Shown: positions 16,048-23,214, counted from the stretch's first letter. The stretch is 23,362 nt of DNA from Lachnospiraceae bacterium (GCA_900763175.1 CAAFJI010000086.1:1-23362); one strand, 5' to 3'. Numbers and translations: made by a program. The notes: generated by a model from the sequence alone, not told the origin.

Positions 16048-17586
16048 ATGATCTTAAAACGTATAACAATAGAAAATTTCGGTGGGATTCATAAGAAGAC
16101 TATAGAATTCTCACCTAGTATCAATGTGCTTTCTGGAAAAGAGGAAAGCATAAAGAATACAGTAGCCATTTTTGTCCGGAATATGTTGTTTGGATTCACA
16201 GATCTTTGTGGAAGAGAAAAGAATAAACAGTACGTACCAGAGACAGAGGAAGGAGCCTGGGGCGGTACCCTCTGGTTTGAAAGTAATGAAAAATGCTATC
16301 GATTGGTGCGCTGCTTTGGCGAGAATATTCCGAAATATGAATTGTATTGTGAAAGCGACAAGACGACTCTGACTGCAGATGATGGTACCCTTGAAATGCT
16401 TTTGGGAAACATCAGCGAGATAGTTTATGACAATGCAGTAATGATAGAGGCGTTAAAAAGTACTTCTGATATGGACTTTGTCCGGGAACTTCAAAATTAT
16501 CTTGAAGTTCTGGGGAGGACCGGAGACCATTCTGTGAATCTGTGCAGGGCAGAACAGATGCTGAAAATGTGGAGAAAAGGTTATCTGAGCCAAAAAGAAC
16601 GCAGCCAAGGGGAAATAAAAAAAGAGCAGGGGAAAATTTCCTCCAAGTTGGAGAATCTGGAAGCTGAGCTGGACGAGCTGCGGGGAAAAAAAGAGCAGGT
16701 AACAGAAAAGCAGATCATGCTCCATTCTGCTGCAGGATTAGAAGAGAGCAGTTCTACAGAGGAACAGATTCGGAGCATTGAGAAAAAGAATCTGGGAATG
16801 GTGATAGCAGCGTTTCTGGCCGCTCTTGTGGGAATTGTAGGAATAATAGGAAGTTTTCAGTTTACAGATGAAATGACGAAAATTGGAATGGATATTTGCA
16901 TTATTGCGGCAATCGTAACGGTTATTTACACACTTACCGTAAGAAGAAAACTACGCAGTGATCTGGCCAGACTGAAAAAGAAAAAAACACGTATGCAGGC
17001 TCAGCGTGAAAAGCTGAAATGGAACCAGGAAAATATTGACGAGATTTATAATGAAAAACTTACAGATTTTATTAACACACAGGAGGAATTGCGGGAGTAT
17101 GACGGAGAATCTTCTCTTCCAACATCGGAAGATCTGGAAGTCCAGGCTTTGAACCAGGCAATGGCTACCATACAGAAGCTTTCCAATGACATTTACAGGC
17201 AGAAGGGAAGAAAAATCCGGATACGCACTTCCAGGATTTTCAGAGAGCTTACAAATGGAAAATATAAAGAGGTTCTTCTGGATAATGAGCAGCATATTGT
17301 GGTGAATAAGTCCAATCGTGTTCTTGGCGTAGAAGAAATCGGACGGGGAGATGCAGAGTTAATCTATTTTGCCCTTCGTATGGCGGCAGGAGAATCTGTC
17401 GGCGAATACCAAGCTTTGCCGGTAGTTCTGAATCATATTTTTTCAAATTATGATGAGGAACATCTGAAATTAGCCATCCACTGGCTGAAAAACCAGCCCA
17501 GACAGATTTTTATCAATACCACGGACAAGAAAGAAAAAGAATTTCTTGAAAAAGAAAAGATAGAATATAAAGAAATCCGGCTGTAA
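16048..17586 (+). CDS. SbcC/YhaN-like membrane-associated ATPase homologue with degenerate nucleotide site
   Basis: The 512-residue protein has the Rad50/SbcC/YhaN layout. The N-terminal half-ATPase (IENFGGIHKKTIEF then INVLSGK) is followed by helical coiled-coil segments at about 170-245. A hydrophobic hairpin lies at about 248-270 and 279-297, as in YhaN-type proteins. A second coiled coil and the C-terminal half-ATPase follow. The Walker A position reads G30-KEESIKNT instead of GxxxxGK(S/T). The signature reads EIGRGDAE, and Walker B reads VVLNH (N462-H463) where acidic residues are expected. ATP hydrolysis is therefore doubtful. It is much shorter than YhaN. The start at 16048 is chosen over TTG 16039; the AGAGGGA site is about 10 nt upstream. 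The upstream gene is the equally altered nuclease-like partner. Confidence 0.8.
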   Translation: MILKRITIENFGGIHKKTIEFSPSINVLSGKEESIKNTVAIFVRNMLFGFTDLCGREKNKQYVPETEEGAWGGTLWFESNEKCYRLVRCFGENIPKYELYCESDKTTLTADDGTLEMLLGNISEIVYDNAVMIEALKSTSDMDFVRELQNYLEVLGRTGDHSVNLCRAEQMLKMWRKGYLSQKERSQGEIKKEQGKISSKLENLEAELDELRGKKEQVTEKQIMLHSAAGLEESSSTEEQIRSIEKKNLGMVIAAFLAALVGIVGIIGSFQFTDEMTKIGMDICIIAAIVTVIYTLTVRRKLRSDLARLKKKKTRMQAQREKLKWNQENIDEIYNEKLTDFINTQEELREYDGESSLPTSEDLEVQALNQAMATIQKLSNDIYRQKGRKIRIRTSRIFRELTNGKYKEVLLDNEQHIVVNKSNRVLGVEEIGRGDAELIYFALRMAAGESVGEYQALPVVLNHIFSNYDEEHLKLAIHWLKNQPRQIFINTTDKKEKEFLEKEKIEYKEIRL

Positions 17587-17607
17587 AATATGCAGCCGGA
17601 TTTCTTT
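17569..17607. terminator. Terminator of the asnS operon
   Basis: A perfect 15-bp stem pairs 17569-17583 with 17593-17607 around a 9-nt loop, with a T-rich 3' arm (GGATTTCTTT). The 5' arm includes the last codons and stop of the SbcC-like gene. Its symmetry also allows action on prs transcripts from the other strand, whose stop lies at 17772. Confidence 0.8.
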
Positions 17608-17771
17608 ATGGAATATTCGGTATATTGAACGCAGATAAGCATTTCCCCGCTTCAAGTGCACAGATCGCAAAGCGACTGCGTTCATCAGCAAGTAGCGAAG
17701 CGGATTGCGAGTGTCCGCTTTACAGAGTTGGAAATGAGCGGTGATAGACTCCTTGACACTCCTGCCATTTT
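17608..17771. other. Convergent intergenic segment with small hairpins
   Basis: This ~165-nt gap separates the asnS operon and prs, which converge. It is richer in CG steps than its surroundings and contains AAGCGGA (17698-17704) pairing with TCCGCTT (17714-17720) across a 9-nt loop, and GACTCCTTGACACTCCT, an imperfect direct repeat. No credible gene is present. It may be a degraded repeat or a structured 3' end of the prs transcript. Confidence 0.4.
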
Positions 17772-18947
17772 TTATTTTTCATACTGCGCCATATAATTGT
17801 TTACACAGCGCTTAATTCTATCTACCGGATTCAGAAGGTGGCTTACAGACATATCGTGGTTCAGTGTATCGATGATAAGTGCGATATACTTACTCATATC
17901 ACAGGAAATGTAATACGGTTTCGCAAGCAGTTCCTCTGGCTGATATACCAGGTTGGTAGTAAGCAGCTTGTCAAATACACCTGAAGCGTGAGCTTCGTCA
18001 AATTTCTGAAGATTGTTTGTAAACAGTCCAAAGGTGGAGCAAAGATAAATTCTGCCAGCTCCTCTTTCCTTCAGGAGGGAAGCAATTTTCAGAATTGTGT
18101 CACCAGAAGAAATCATGTCATCAATAAGAATCATATCTTTGCCGGCAACGTTTGGTCCCAGGAACTCATAAGCTGCGATTGGATGTCTGCCGTTCTCATT
18201 TTTGGAGTAATCCAGACGCTTGTAGTACATACCCATATCAACGCCAAGGATATTGGCAAGATAAATAGCACGGTTCATGCTGCCCTCATCCGGACTGATG
18301 ATCATGAAATGCTCATTGTTAATGTGAAGTCCCTGTTCATGGTTTAAAAGAGCCTTGATAAACTGGTAGGAAGGCTGTACTGTCTCAAAACCATGAAGAG
18401 GTGTTGCATTCTGAATCTGCGGGTCGTGAGCATCAAATGTGATGATGTTCTCAACACCCATGTTGATCAGTTCATGAAGGGAAGTAGCACAGTCAAGGGA
18501 CTCTCTTCCGATACGCTTACTCTGACGTCCTTCATAAAGATAAGGCATGATTACGTTAACACGGCGAGCTTTTCCTCCAATAGCAGCAATTACACGCTTC
18601 AAGTCCTGATAATGGTCGTCAGGAGACATCAGGTTGGTATACTTGCCAATGGAATAAGACATACTGTAGTTGCAGACGTCAACAAGAACGTAAATATCAT
18701 CACCTCGTACAGATTCGGAAATTACACATTTTCCTTCACCAGAGCCGAAACGTGGTGTCTGTATACGTATGGTATAGGAATCTCTTTTGTATCCCTCAAA
18801 GGCGAAAGAATCAGTTTCTGAATGCTCACGCTCCTTGCGCCACTGAACGAGCCAGTCGTCAACCTTCTGTCCTAAGCTCCTGCAGCTTTCCAAAGGAACT
18901 AATCCCAGTCTTCCAACGGGAAGTGTAGTCAATTCTTCTTGTGCCAT
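17772..18947 (-). CDS. prs: Ribose-phosphate pyrophosphokinase, long form
   Basis: The enzyme makes PRPP from ribose-5-phosphate and ATP for nucleotide, histidine and NAD synthesis. The 391-residue protein has two phosphoribosyltransferase-type domains. MPYLYEGRQSKR (134-145) aligns with the ATP-binding YARQDRK region, FDAHDPQIQN is at 171-180, and the PRPP-binding loop MILIDDMISSGDTI is at 272-285. It is about 75 residues longer than the usual ~315-residue enzyme, with an N-terminal extension (about 1-60) and small insertions, and the ATP motif is divergent. AGGAGG lies about 10 nt before ATG, inside the end of the upstream dnaC-like gene (3-nt gap), so translation is probably coupled. Confidence 0.88.
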   Translation of the reverse strand: MAQEELTTLPVGRLGLVPLESCRSLGQKVDDWLVQWRKEREHSETDSFAFEGYKRDSYTIRIQTPRFGSGEGKCVISESVRGDDIYVLVDVCNYSMSYSIGKYTNLMSPDDHYQDLKRVIAAIGGKARRVNVIMPYLYEGRQSKRIGRESLDCATSLHELINMGVENIITFDAHDPQIQNATPLHGFETVQPSYQFIKALLNHEQGLHINNEHFMIISPDEGSMNRAIYLANILGVDMGMYYKRLDYSKNENGRHPIAAYEFLGPNVAGKDMILIDDMISSGDTILKIASLLKERGAGRIYLCSTFGLFTNNLQKFDEAHASGVFDKLLTTNLVYQPEELLAKPYYISCDMSKYIALIIDTLNHDMSVSHLLNPVDRIKRCVNNYMAQYEK

Positions 18948-18950
18948 TCT

Positions 18951-19937
18951 TTACTTTCCTCCTAAAAAAATTTTCTGAATGCGGATGTCCTTTCCGATAA
19001 GCTTTGTCATGCGGTAATTGCTGGCAATGCGGGAAAAGGTTCTCTCAGAATAAGTCGCTGAGAAATCTTCCAGTTTCAGGTTTGTGGAAATAATTGTGGA
19101 TTTTTTTCGCATGATCCGCTCATTAATACAAAGGAAAAGCTGGGAAGATACGAAACTGTTAGTAAGTTCAGTTCCAAGATCATCAATAATGAGCAGGTCA
19201 CAGTCAAAAATAAATTCATCATCGGGCGAATCATTATTTCTGGAAAAAGCAGATCCTGCAAGGAGATCAAAAAGGTCAAATGCAGAAAAATAAAGTACAC
19301 AATGTGCTGTTTCCAGAAGGTCGTGAGCAATGCAGTGGGAGAGAAAGGTTTTCCCAACGCCAGTGTCGCCATAGAAGAATAGATTCTCAAAGGAATCATC
19401 GAAGTTCGCAACAAAGTCTTTTGCCATATGATAGGCACGGCGAGCTGTCTCACGTTCCGAAAGTCCGGTGGAATCATTTGTTATTGTATCAGAATAAAAG
19501 TCAAATGAAAAGTGCTCAAAGTTCTCTTTTTCAAGAATTTCTTTCAAATTGGACTGCGTATACAAAAGTTCTATCTCTGCTTTCTTGAAACAGGAGCATT
19601 TTTGGCTGCCGATATAGCCGGTATCCTGACAGAGAGCACAAGTGCAGGGCATCTCCAGATAATCAGCGGGGTATCCGGCAGAAAGAAGAAGTGCAGTTCT
19701 CTCTTGAGAAAGAAGTGCGATGTCATTTCGCAGATCCTCAAGGCCGCTCTCCTGTCTGTTGATAAGTGCACGAGCCTTGCGGGCAGAAAGGGTGGCAACC
19801 TCCTCATCGATTTCCCGCAGTCGGGGAAGCTTCTCATAGGCTTCTGCCTGATGCTCCTCCTGAGTACGACGGTTCTGGGCCTGCCTGCGGCTGTATTCTC
19901 TCATGATGGTGTCATATTGGTAATTCTGTAAGGGCAT
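18951..19937 (-). CDS. DnaC/DnaI-like helicase loader, AAA+ ATPase
   Basis: The 328-residue protein matches the DnaC/DnaI loader group. The N-terminal helical part covers about 1-90. A cysteine cluster at 98-116 (C98, C100, C103, C114, C116) resembles the zinc-binding module of DnaI. The AAA+ domain has Walker A GDTGVGKT at 190-197 and Walker B LLIIDD at 248-253, followed by GTE; Arg residues in TFSRIASNYRM fit sensor/finger positions. It should load the replicative DnaB-type helicase. It sits between the DnaD-like gene (36-nt gap) and prs. The start has AAGGAGA about seven bases upstream. Confidence 0.9.
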   Translation of the reverse strand: MPLQNYQYDTIMREYSRRQAQNRRTQEEHQAEAYEKLPRLREIDEEVATLSARKARALINRQESGLEDLRNDIALLSQERTALLLSAGYPADYLEMPCTCALCQDTGYIGSQKCSCFKKAEIELLYTQSNLKEILEKENFEHFSFDFYSDTITNDSTGLSERETARRAYHMAKDFVANFDDSFENLFFYGDTGVGKTFLSHCIAHDLLETAHCVLYFSAFDLFDLLAGSAFSRNNDSPDDEFIFDCDLLIIDDLGTELTNSFVSSQLFLCINERIMRKKSTIISTNLKLEDFSATYSERTFSRIASNYRMTKLIGKDIRIQKIFLGGK

Positions 19938-19972
19938 AAGAAGTCTCCTTCCAGGTAATGGACGAAAAAATA

Positions 19973-21103
19973 TTACTGGTTCAGCAGTTTTTTCTCATAT
20001 TCCGTAAAATCATATTCACGTTGATGGAAATTGTTAAAACGGTTATTGGATTTGGGCTGGACCGGCTTGGCAGCTGCTTTTTCCAGCTTACGCTTCTGGT
20101 GAGCCGCATCCTGAAGGCGGACATCCTCAAGAGAGCGTATTTCCTTTTTCTTCCAGGACTGCAGGATTTTATCTGCATACTGGAAACTGGGCTGGCCAGT
20201 CTGAAGAACGGTTCTGGAGCAGGCCTCCTGGATCAGATCCATGGTAAAGCCGTAATCCTTCATCCAGGTATTCATAAGAACAATCTCCGTGTCTACAGGA
20301 TTGCGGTTGGTAATTCCCATAAATTTCAAAATAGTAAAATAATCTTTGCCATAGCGGGCAGTAGAGTCCTTGGCCATTTCTACAGTGGTGATTCCTTCTT
20401 CCTTCCAGGCCATGGCAACAGTCTCGATGTAGCGGATGCTGCGGTGGTCACGGCCTACGCAGTATTCGATGAGGTAATCAATAAGGTCTACAGACATATG
20501 AAGCTCATCGTAGAAAAACAGGATCTTCCGTGTTTCCGTAGGCGTCAGAGTCTTTCCAAGGTATTGTTCCGCAATGTATAAAAGCTGTACGATCTCTTCA
20601 TTTTGCTTCAGCTCCTTTACACGGTCCAGGGTAAGGGATTTTGTTTCAGAAGGTGGTCTGGAAGCGGATTCGGGGGAAGCTGCGGAAATGATATCTAAAG
20701 CTTCTGGACTGGCAGCAATCTCAGTTTGGGAGGGGATTTTAGGAATCGTTGAAGCGGCCAGGGGCTCGGTAACAAAAGTGCTGGAAGTGGCTGCCATTTC
20801 CGGGACATTTTTCTCCTCTGGAGAAAGAAGTGTGATTCCGGTAAGCTGTGTTCCTTCATATAAAAGAGAAACCAGATTTTCACTTTCCCAGTACTTTAAG
20901 GCACGGAGAATATCCCCCTCTGTACAGAGAAGGGAGTCAGCCATCTGTGCCAGCCCAAGTGACACTCCTGGCTTATTATTCATACGAAGAAGGTAAATAT
21001 AAACCTTTACAAATTCTCCGTTTGCTTTCGGCATAAACTGGTCAATAAACAGGTTGGAAAGCATGGTGTACCTGTTGATTCCTGAACTATGTAGTGTGAT
21101 CAT
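19973..21103 (-). CDS. DnaD/DnaB-like replication initiation protein with two DnaB_2-type domains
   Basis: From ATG 21103 the protein has 376 residues. An N-terminal winged-helix domain (about 1-90, FIDQFMPKANGEFVKVYIYLLR) is followed by an Ala/Ser/Pro-rich linker at about 100-160. Two helical DnaB_2-like domains lie at about 165-240 (ILFFYDELHMSVDLIDYLIEYC ... YIETVAMAW) and 252-325 (IVLMNTWMKDYGFTMDLIQEAC ... YADKILQSW). The tail has an FHQREYDFTEYEKKLLNQ motif. Domain order DDBH1-DDBH2-DDBH2 is known in this superfamily. Its role is helicase loading with the DnaC-like gene downstream. GGGGGA lies seven bases before this ATG; an upstream TTG at 21127 is less likely. Confidence 0.88.
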   Translation of the reverse strand: MITLHSSGINRYTMLSNLFIDQFMPKANGEFVKVYIYLLRMNNKPGVSLGLAQMADSLLCTEGDILRALKYWESENLVSLLYEGTQLTGITLLSPEEKNVPEMAATSSTFVTEPLAASTIPKIPSQTEIAASPEALDIISAASPESASRPPSETKSLTLDRVKELKQNEEIVQLLYIAEQYLGKTLTPTETRKILFFYDELHMSVDLIDYLIEYCVGRDHRSIRYIETVAMAWKEEGITTVEMAKDSTARYGKDYFTILKFMGITNRNPVDTEIVLMNTWMKDYGFTMDLIQEACSRTVLQTGQPSFQYADKILQSWKKKEIRSLEDVRLQDAAHQKRKLEKAAAKPVQPKSNNRFNNFHQREYDFTEYEKKLLNQ

Positions 21104-21130
21104 GTAAAAATCCCCCGCATCAGACAAATG

Positions 21131-21152
21131 AAGCGGATACAGATATCCGCTT
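21131..21152 (-). promoter_or_regulatory. Perfect palindrome in the dnaD leader
   Basis: AAGCGGATA (21131-21139) and TATCCGCTT (21144-21152) form a 9-bp perfect inverted repeat with a 4-nt centre. It lies just downstream of the -10 element and upstream of the dnaD ribosome binding site, so it is either a repressor operator or an RNA hairpin in the leader. Confidence 0.5.
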
Positions 21153-21162
21153 TGCTGCTTGC

Positions 21163-21171
21163 ATTATAGCA
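21163..21171 (-). promoter_or_regulatory. Extended -10 promoter of the dnaD-dnaC-prs operon
   Basis: On the minus strand the sequence is TGCTATAAT, a full extended -10 identical to the one before the TSCPD gene. No good -35 is seen at 16-18 nt. Transcription would begin near 21156, about 50 nt before the dnaD start. DnaA boxes begin about 55 nt upstream of it. Confidence 0.6.
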
Positions 21172-21224
21172 CAACCTTTTTTAAAAGAGAATAGTGGATT
21201 TTTTCCTCGCTTTCCAACAATGTG

Positions 21225-21475
21225 CGTGGATAAAAATGTGGAAAGTGTGGATAATGTGGAAAAATAGTTGCACATAATGTTTATTGGAAACTGGATATTC
21301 AATGGAAAATGCGGAAAATAGCGGTTCTTGTCGAATTATGATGTCAAATTATGTTAAGTACATTATACACCAAGAAATCCACATATTGGAGAATGTTAAA
21401 ATGTGCATAAGCTTGTGGATAATGTGGATAACTAAAAAGAAGCCTGTAAATACAAGCTTCTTTTAGTGTGGATAA
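21225..21475. other. DnaA-box cluster upstream of dnaD
   Basis: Five perfect 9-mers TGTGNATAA (complement of TTATNCACA) lie at 21246-21254, 21402-21410, 21414-21422, 21423-21431 and 21467-21475, all in one orientation. Two are directly adjacent. Near-matches (8/9) lie at 21225-21233 and 21255-21263 and, inverted, at 21363-21371; AAATCCACA at 21375-21383 is 7/9. The region is AT-rich. Density this high is typical of origins or DnaA-controlled or DnaA-titrating sites. No dnaA or dnaN gene is in the window. The 648-nt gap 21104-21751 is filled by the dnaD promoter, this cluster, a terminator and repeat copy C. Confidence 0.75.
21435..21464. terminator. Terminator-like hairpin inside the DnaA-box cluster
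   Basis: AAAAGAAGC (21435-21443) pairs perfectly with GCTTCTTTT (21456-21464) around a 12-nt loop that can itself pair TGTA/TACA. T-rich bases follow on both strands. On the minus strand it is the first good terminator after murC, beyond repeat copy C, so it probably ends the murC transcript. Confidence 0.6.
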
Positions 21476-21589
21476 AATTTTTTGAGTTTTATTTGTATGG
21501 CAATGAGCGAAGCTCATGTATGTACAAGAATACTCCTTACAGTTGAGTGCAGGAAATCAAATGCTTCACAAGGGACAACGAAAAGTGTC
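21476..21589. other. Unassigned intergenic stretch
   Basis: Between the last DnaA box and repeat copy C. It contains a small hairpin ATGAGC-GAA-GCTCAT (21503-21517). I see no gene, promoter or repeat that I can support. Confidence 0.4.
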
Positions 21590-21755
21590 TTAGAGCGTGT
21601 TTGAAAAATGCTTTCTGTAAGATGTGCGTCACAGTTTGTGGGAAATTTGTCCTGAATGAGGGCGTCGTAGCGGGCTACGACAACCGAATTCGGGACAAAT
21701 TTCCCGCAAAATGGGGCGTGCAGATTGCAGGAATGATTTTTTAAACACGCTCTAG
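21590..21755 (-). repeat. MITE-like palindromic repeat, copy C
   Basis: Inverted relative to copies A and B, and the best preserved at its ends: TTAGAGCGTGTTTGAAAAA on the left and TTTTTTAAACACGCTCTAG on the right. The centre CGTAGC-GG-GCTACG is a perfect hairpin tip. Both arms carry AAATTTGTCC where both arms of copy A carry ACTTTT(G/A)TCC, which shows paired change between arms. The terminal TAG (complement of 21752-21754) is the murC stop codon. Confidence 0.88.
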
Positions 21756-23134
21756 GCCTGTCCCAAAAGGTGTTCTCCAATTTTTACAACATCTCCGGCA
21801 CCCATCGTAATAAGAAGATCGCCAGGCGAACAGTTGTTCAGCAAGAAATTTTCAATCTCATCAAAGGTCGGGAAGTATTCGCATGGAGTTCCAAACTGGG
21901 CAATCTGTGTCTGGAGATCCTGGGAAGAAATTCCAAGGGTATCTGTTTCTCTGGCTGCGTAAATATCTGCAAGAACCACATGGTCAGCTAATGTAAGGGC
22001 TTTTGCAAACTCCGGAAGCAGGGCCTTTGTACGGGTATAGGTATGCGGCTGGAAAACGCACCACAGTTTCTTGTGTGGATAATTGTGTGCTGCATTTAAA
22101 GTAGCCTGGATTTCGGTTGGGTGATGTGCATAATCATCTACAACAGTGACACCAGCTACTTCTCCCTTGTATTGGAAACGGCGGTCTGTACCTGTGAAGC
22201 TGCCAAGGCCTTTCACAGTTACTTCATCCGGAATTTCAAGAAGCTGTGCCAGGGCAATGGCTGCCAGGGCATTGGAAACATTGTGAGTTCCCGGAACCTT
22301 CAGATAAAAGCTGCCAGCTTTCTTTCCGTCTTTCAGAACAGTAAAGGAAGCGTGGCCATATTTGTCATATGTAATGTCAGCCGCCTTGTACATAGCATCA
22401 TTTTCAAGGGCATATGTAATAACCTTGCAGGGAAGTCCTCTGATAATTTCCTCGTAGTGAGGCGTATCTGCATTGATGATCAGACAGCCGTCCTCCGGAA
22501 GAAGCTGTGCAAATTTTCGGAAGGAATGGCGTATGTCATCAATATCCTTAAAAAAGTCGAGATGATCTGCATCAATGTTCAGGATAATGCTGATTTTTGG
22601 GAAAAAGCTGAGAAAGCTGTTTGTATATTCACAGGCCTCTGTAATAAAAGTCTCAGACTGGCCAACACGGATATTTCCACCGATGGATGGAAGGATTCCG
22701 CCTACGCTGATGGTTGGATCTGCCTGAGCCTCCAGAAGGATCTGGGAAATCATGGAAGTGGTGGTGGTTTTTCCGTGAGTACCGGAAACTGCAATAGGAG
22801 TATCGTAGTTACGCATGATCTGTCCTAAAAGCTGGGCTCTGGTAAGCATTGGAAGTCCCTTTTCCAGTGCACAGGCATATTCCGGATTGTCTGGATGAAT
22901 AGCCGCCGTGTAAATGACCAGCTCCACATCATCTGTGATGTTAGAGGCACGCTGTCCGTAGAAAATGCGGGCACCTTTCTTCGCAAGGGCATCGGTAAGA
23001 GGACTCTCCTTGGAATCAGAACCGGAAATAATGAAATCCTCTTCCAGAAGGATTTCTGCAAGTCCGCTCATACTGATTCCGCCAATGCCGATAAAATGAA
23101 TATGAAGGGGTTTATGAAAGTCTATCTGATACAT
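21752..23134 (-). CDS. murC: UDP-N-acetylmuramate--L-alanine ligase
   Basis: The ATP-dependent ligase adds L-alanine to UDP-MurNAc, the first amino-acid step of cytoplasmic peptidoglycan precursor synthesis. The 460-residue protein has the N-terminal UDP-binding loop GIGGISMSG (16-24), the ATP loop SGTHGKTTTTSM (from 117), NIDADHLDFF, and the C-terminal landmarks DDYAHHPTEI and FQPHTYTRT. The ATG at 23134 has GAGGAGA seven bases upstream; an upstream ATG at 23158 lacks such a site. The 3' end (VVKIGEHLLGQA) runs into the end of repeat copy C, which supplies the stop codon, so the last one or few residues may have been altered by the insertion. It stands apart from other mur genes. Confidence 0.95.
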   Translation of the reverse strand: MYQIDFHKPLHIHFIGIGGISMSGLAEILLEEDFIISGSDSKESPLTDALAKKGARIFYGQRASNITDDVELVIYTAAIHPDNPEYACALEKGLPMLTRAQLLGQIMRNYDTPIAVSGTHGKTTTTSMISQILLEAQADPTISVGGILPSIGGNIRVGQSETFITEACEYTNSFLSFFPKISIILNIDADHLDFFKDIDDIRHSFRKFAQLLPEDGCLIINADTPHYEEIIRGLPCKVITYALENDAMYKAADITYDKYGHASFTVLKDGKKAGSFYLKVPGTHNVSNALAAIALAQLLEIPDEVTVKGLGSFTGTDRRFQYKGEVAGVTVVDDYAHHPTEIQATLNAAHNYPHKKLWCVFQPHTYTRTKALLPEFAKALTLADHVVLADIYAARETDTLGISSQDLQTQIAQFGTPCEYFPTFDEIENFLLNNCSPGDLLITMGAGDVVKIGEHLLGQA

Positions 23135-23185
23135 ACTTAATCTCCTCATGAAATACAATTGCTAATTTGCTGATGATTCCTGTAT

Positions 23186-23214
23186 ATTATACCTCCAACG
23201 CCAAGAAATGAAAA
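23186..23214 (-). promoter_or_regulatory. Probable sigma-A promoter of murC
   Basis: On the minus strand TTTTCA (complement of 23209-23214, 4/6) is followed after 17 nt by a perfect TATAAT (complement of 23186-23191), about 50 nt upstream of the murC start. The remaining bases to 23362 are AT-rich and I see no supportable gene there. Confidence 0.6.

Noticed and set aside
19958..20581. 207-codon plus-strand frame opposite the DnaD-like gene
   Set aside because: Antisense shadow; composition is that of a reversed coding strand and no motif is present.
21225..21475. Calling the DnaA-box cluster the chromosomal oriC
   Set aside because: No dnaA, dnaN, rpmH or other usual origin neighbours are in the window. 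Regulatory or titration clusters look similar. Reported only as a DnaA-box cluster.
21547..21744. Short frames across repeat copy C on both strands
   Set aside because: They follow from the palindrome; similar peptides arise on both strands, which is a repeat artefact.
4829..21755. Regular ~8.4-kb spacing of the three repeats as a meaningful pattern
   Set aside because: Two intervals (8362 and about 8399) are too few to distinguish from chance; orientations differ and the local contexts are unrelated.
22121..22828. 235-codon plus-strand frame inside murC
   Set aside because: Antisense shadow of murC with no domain signal.
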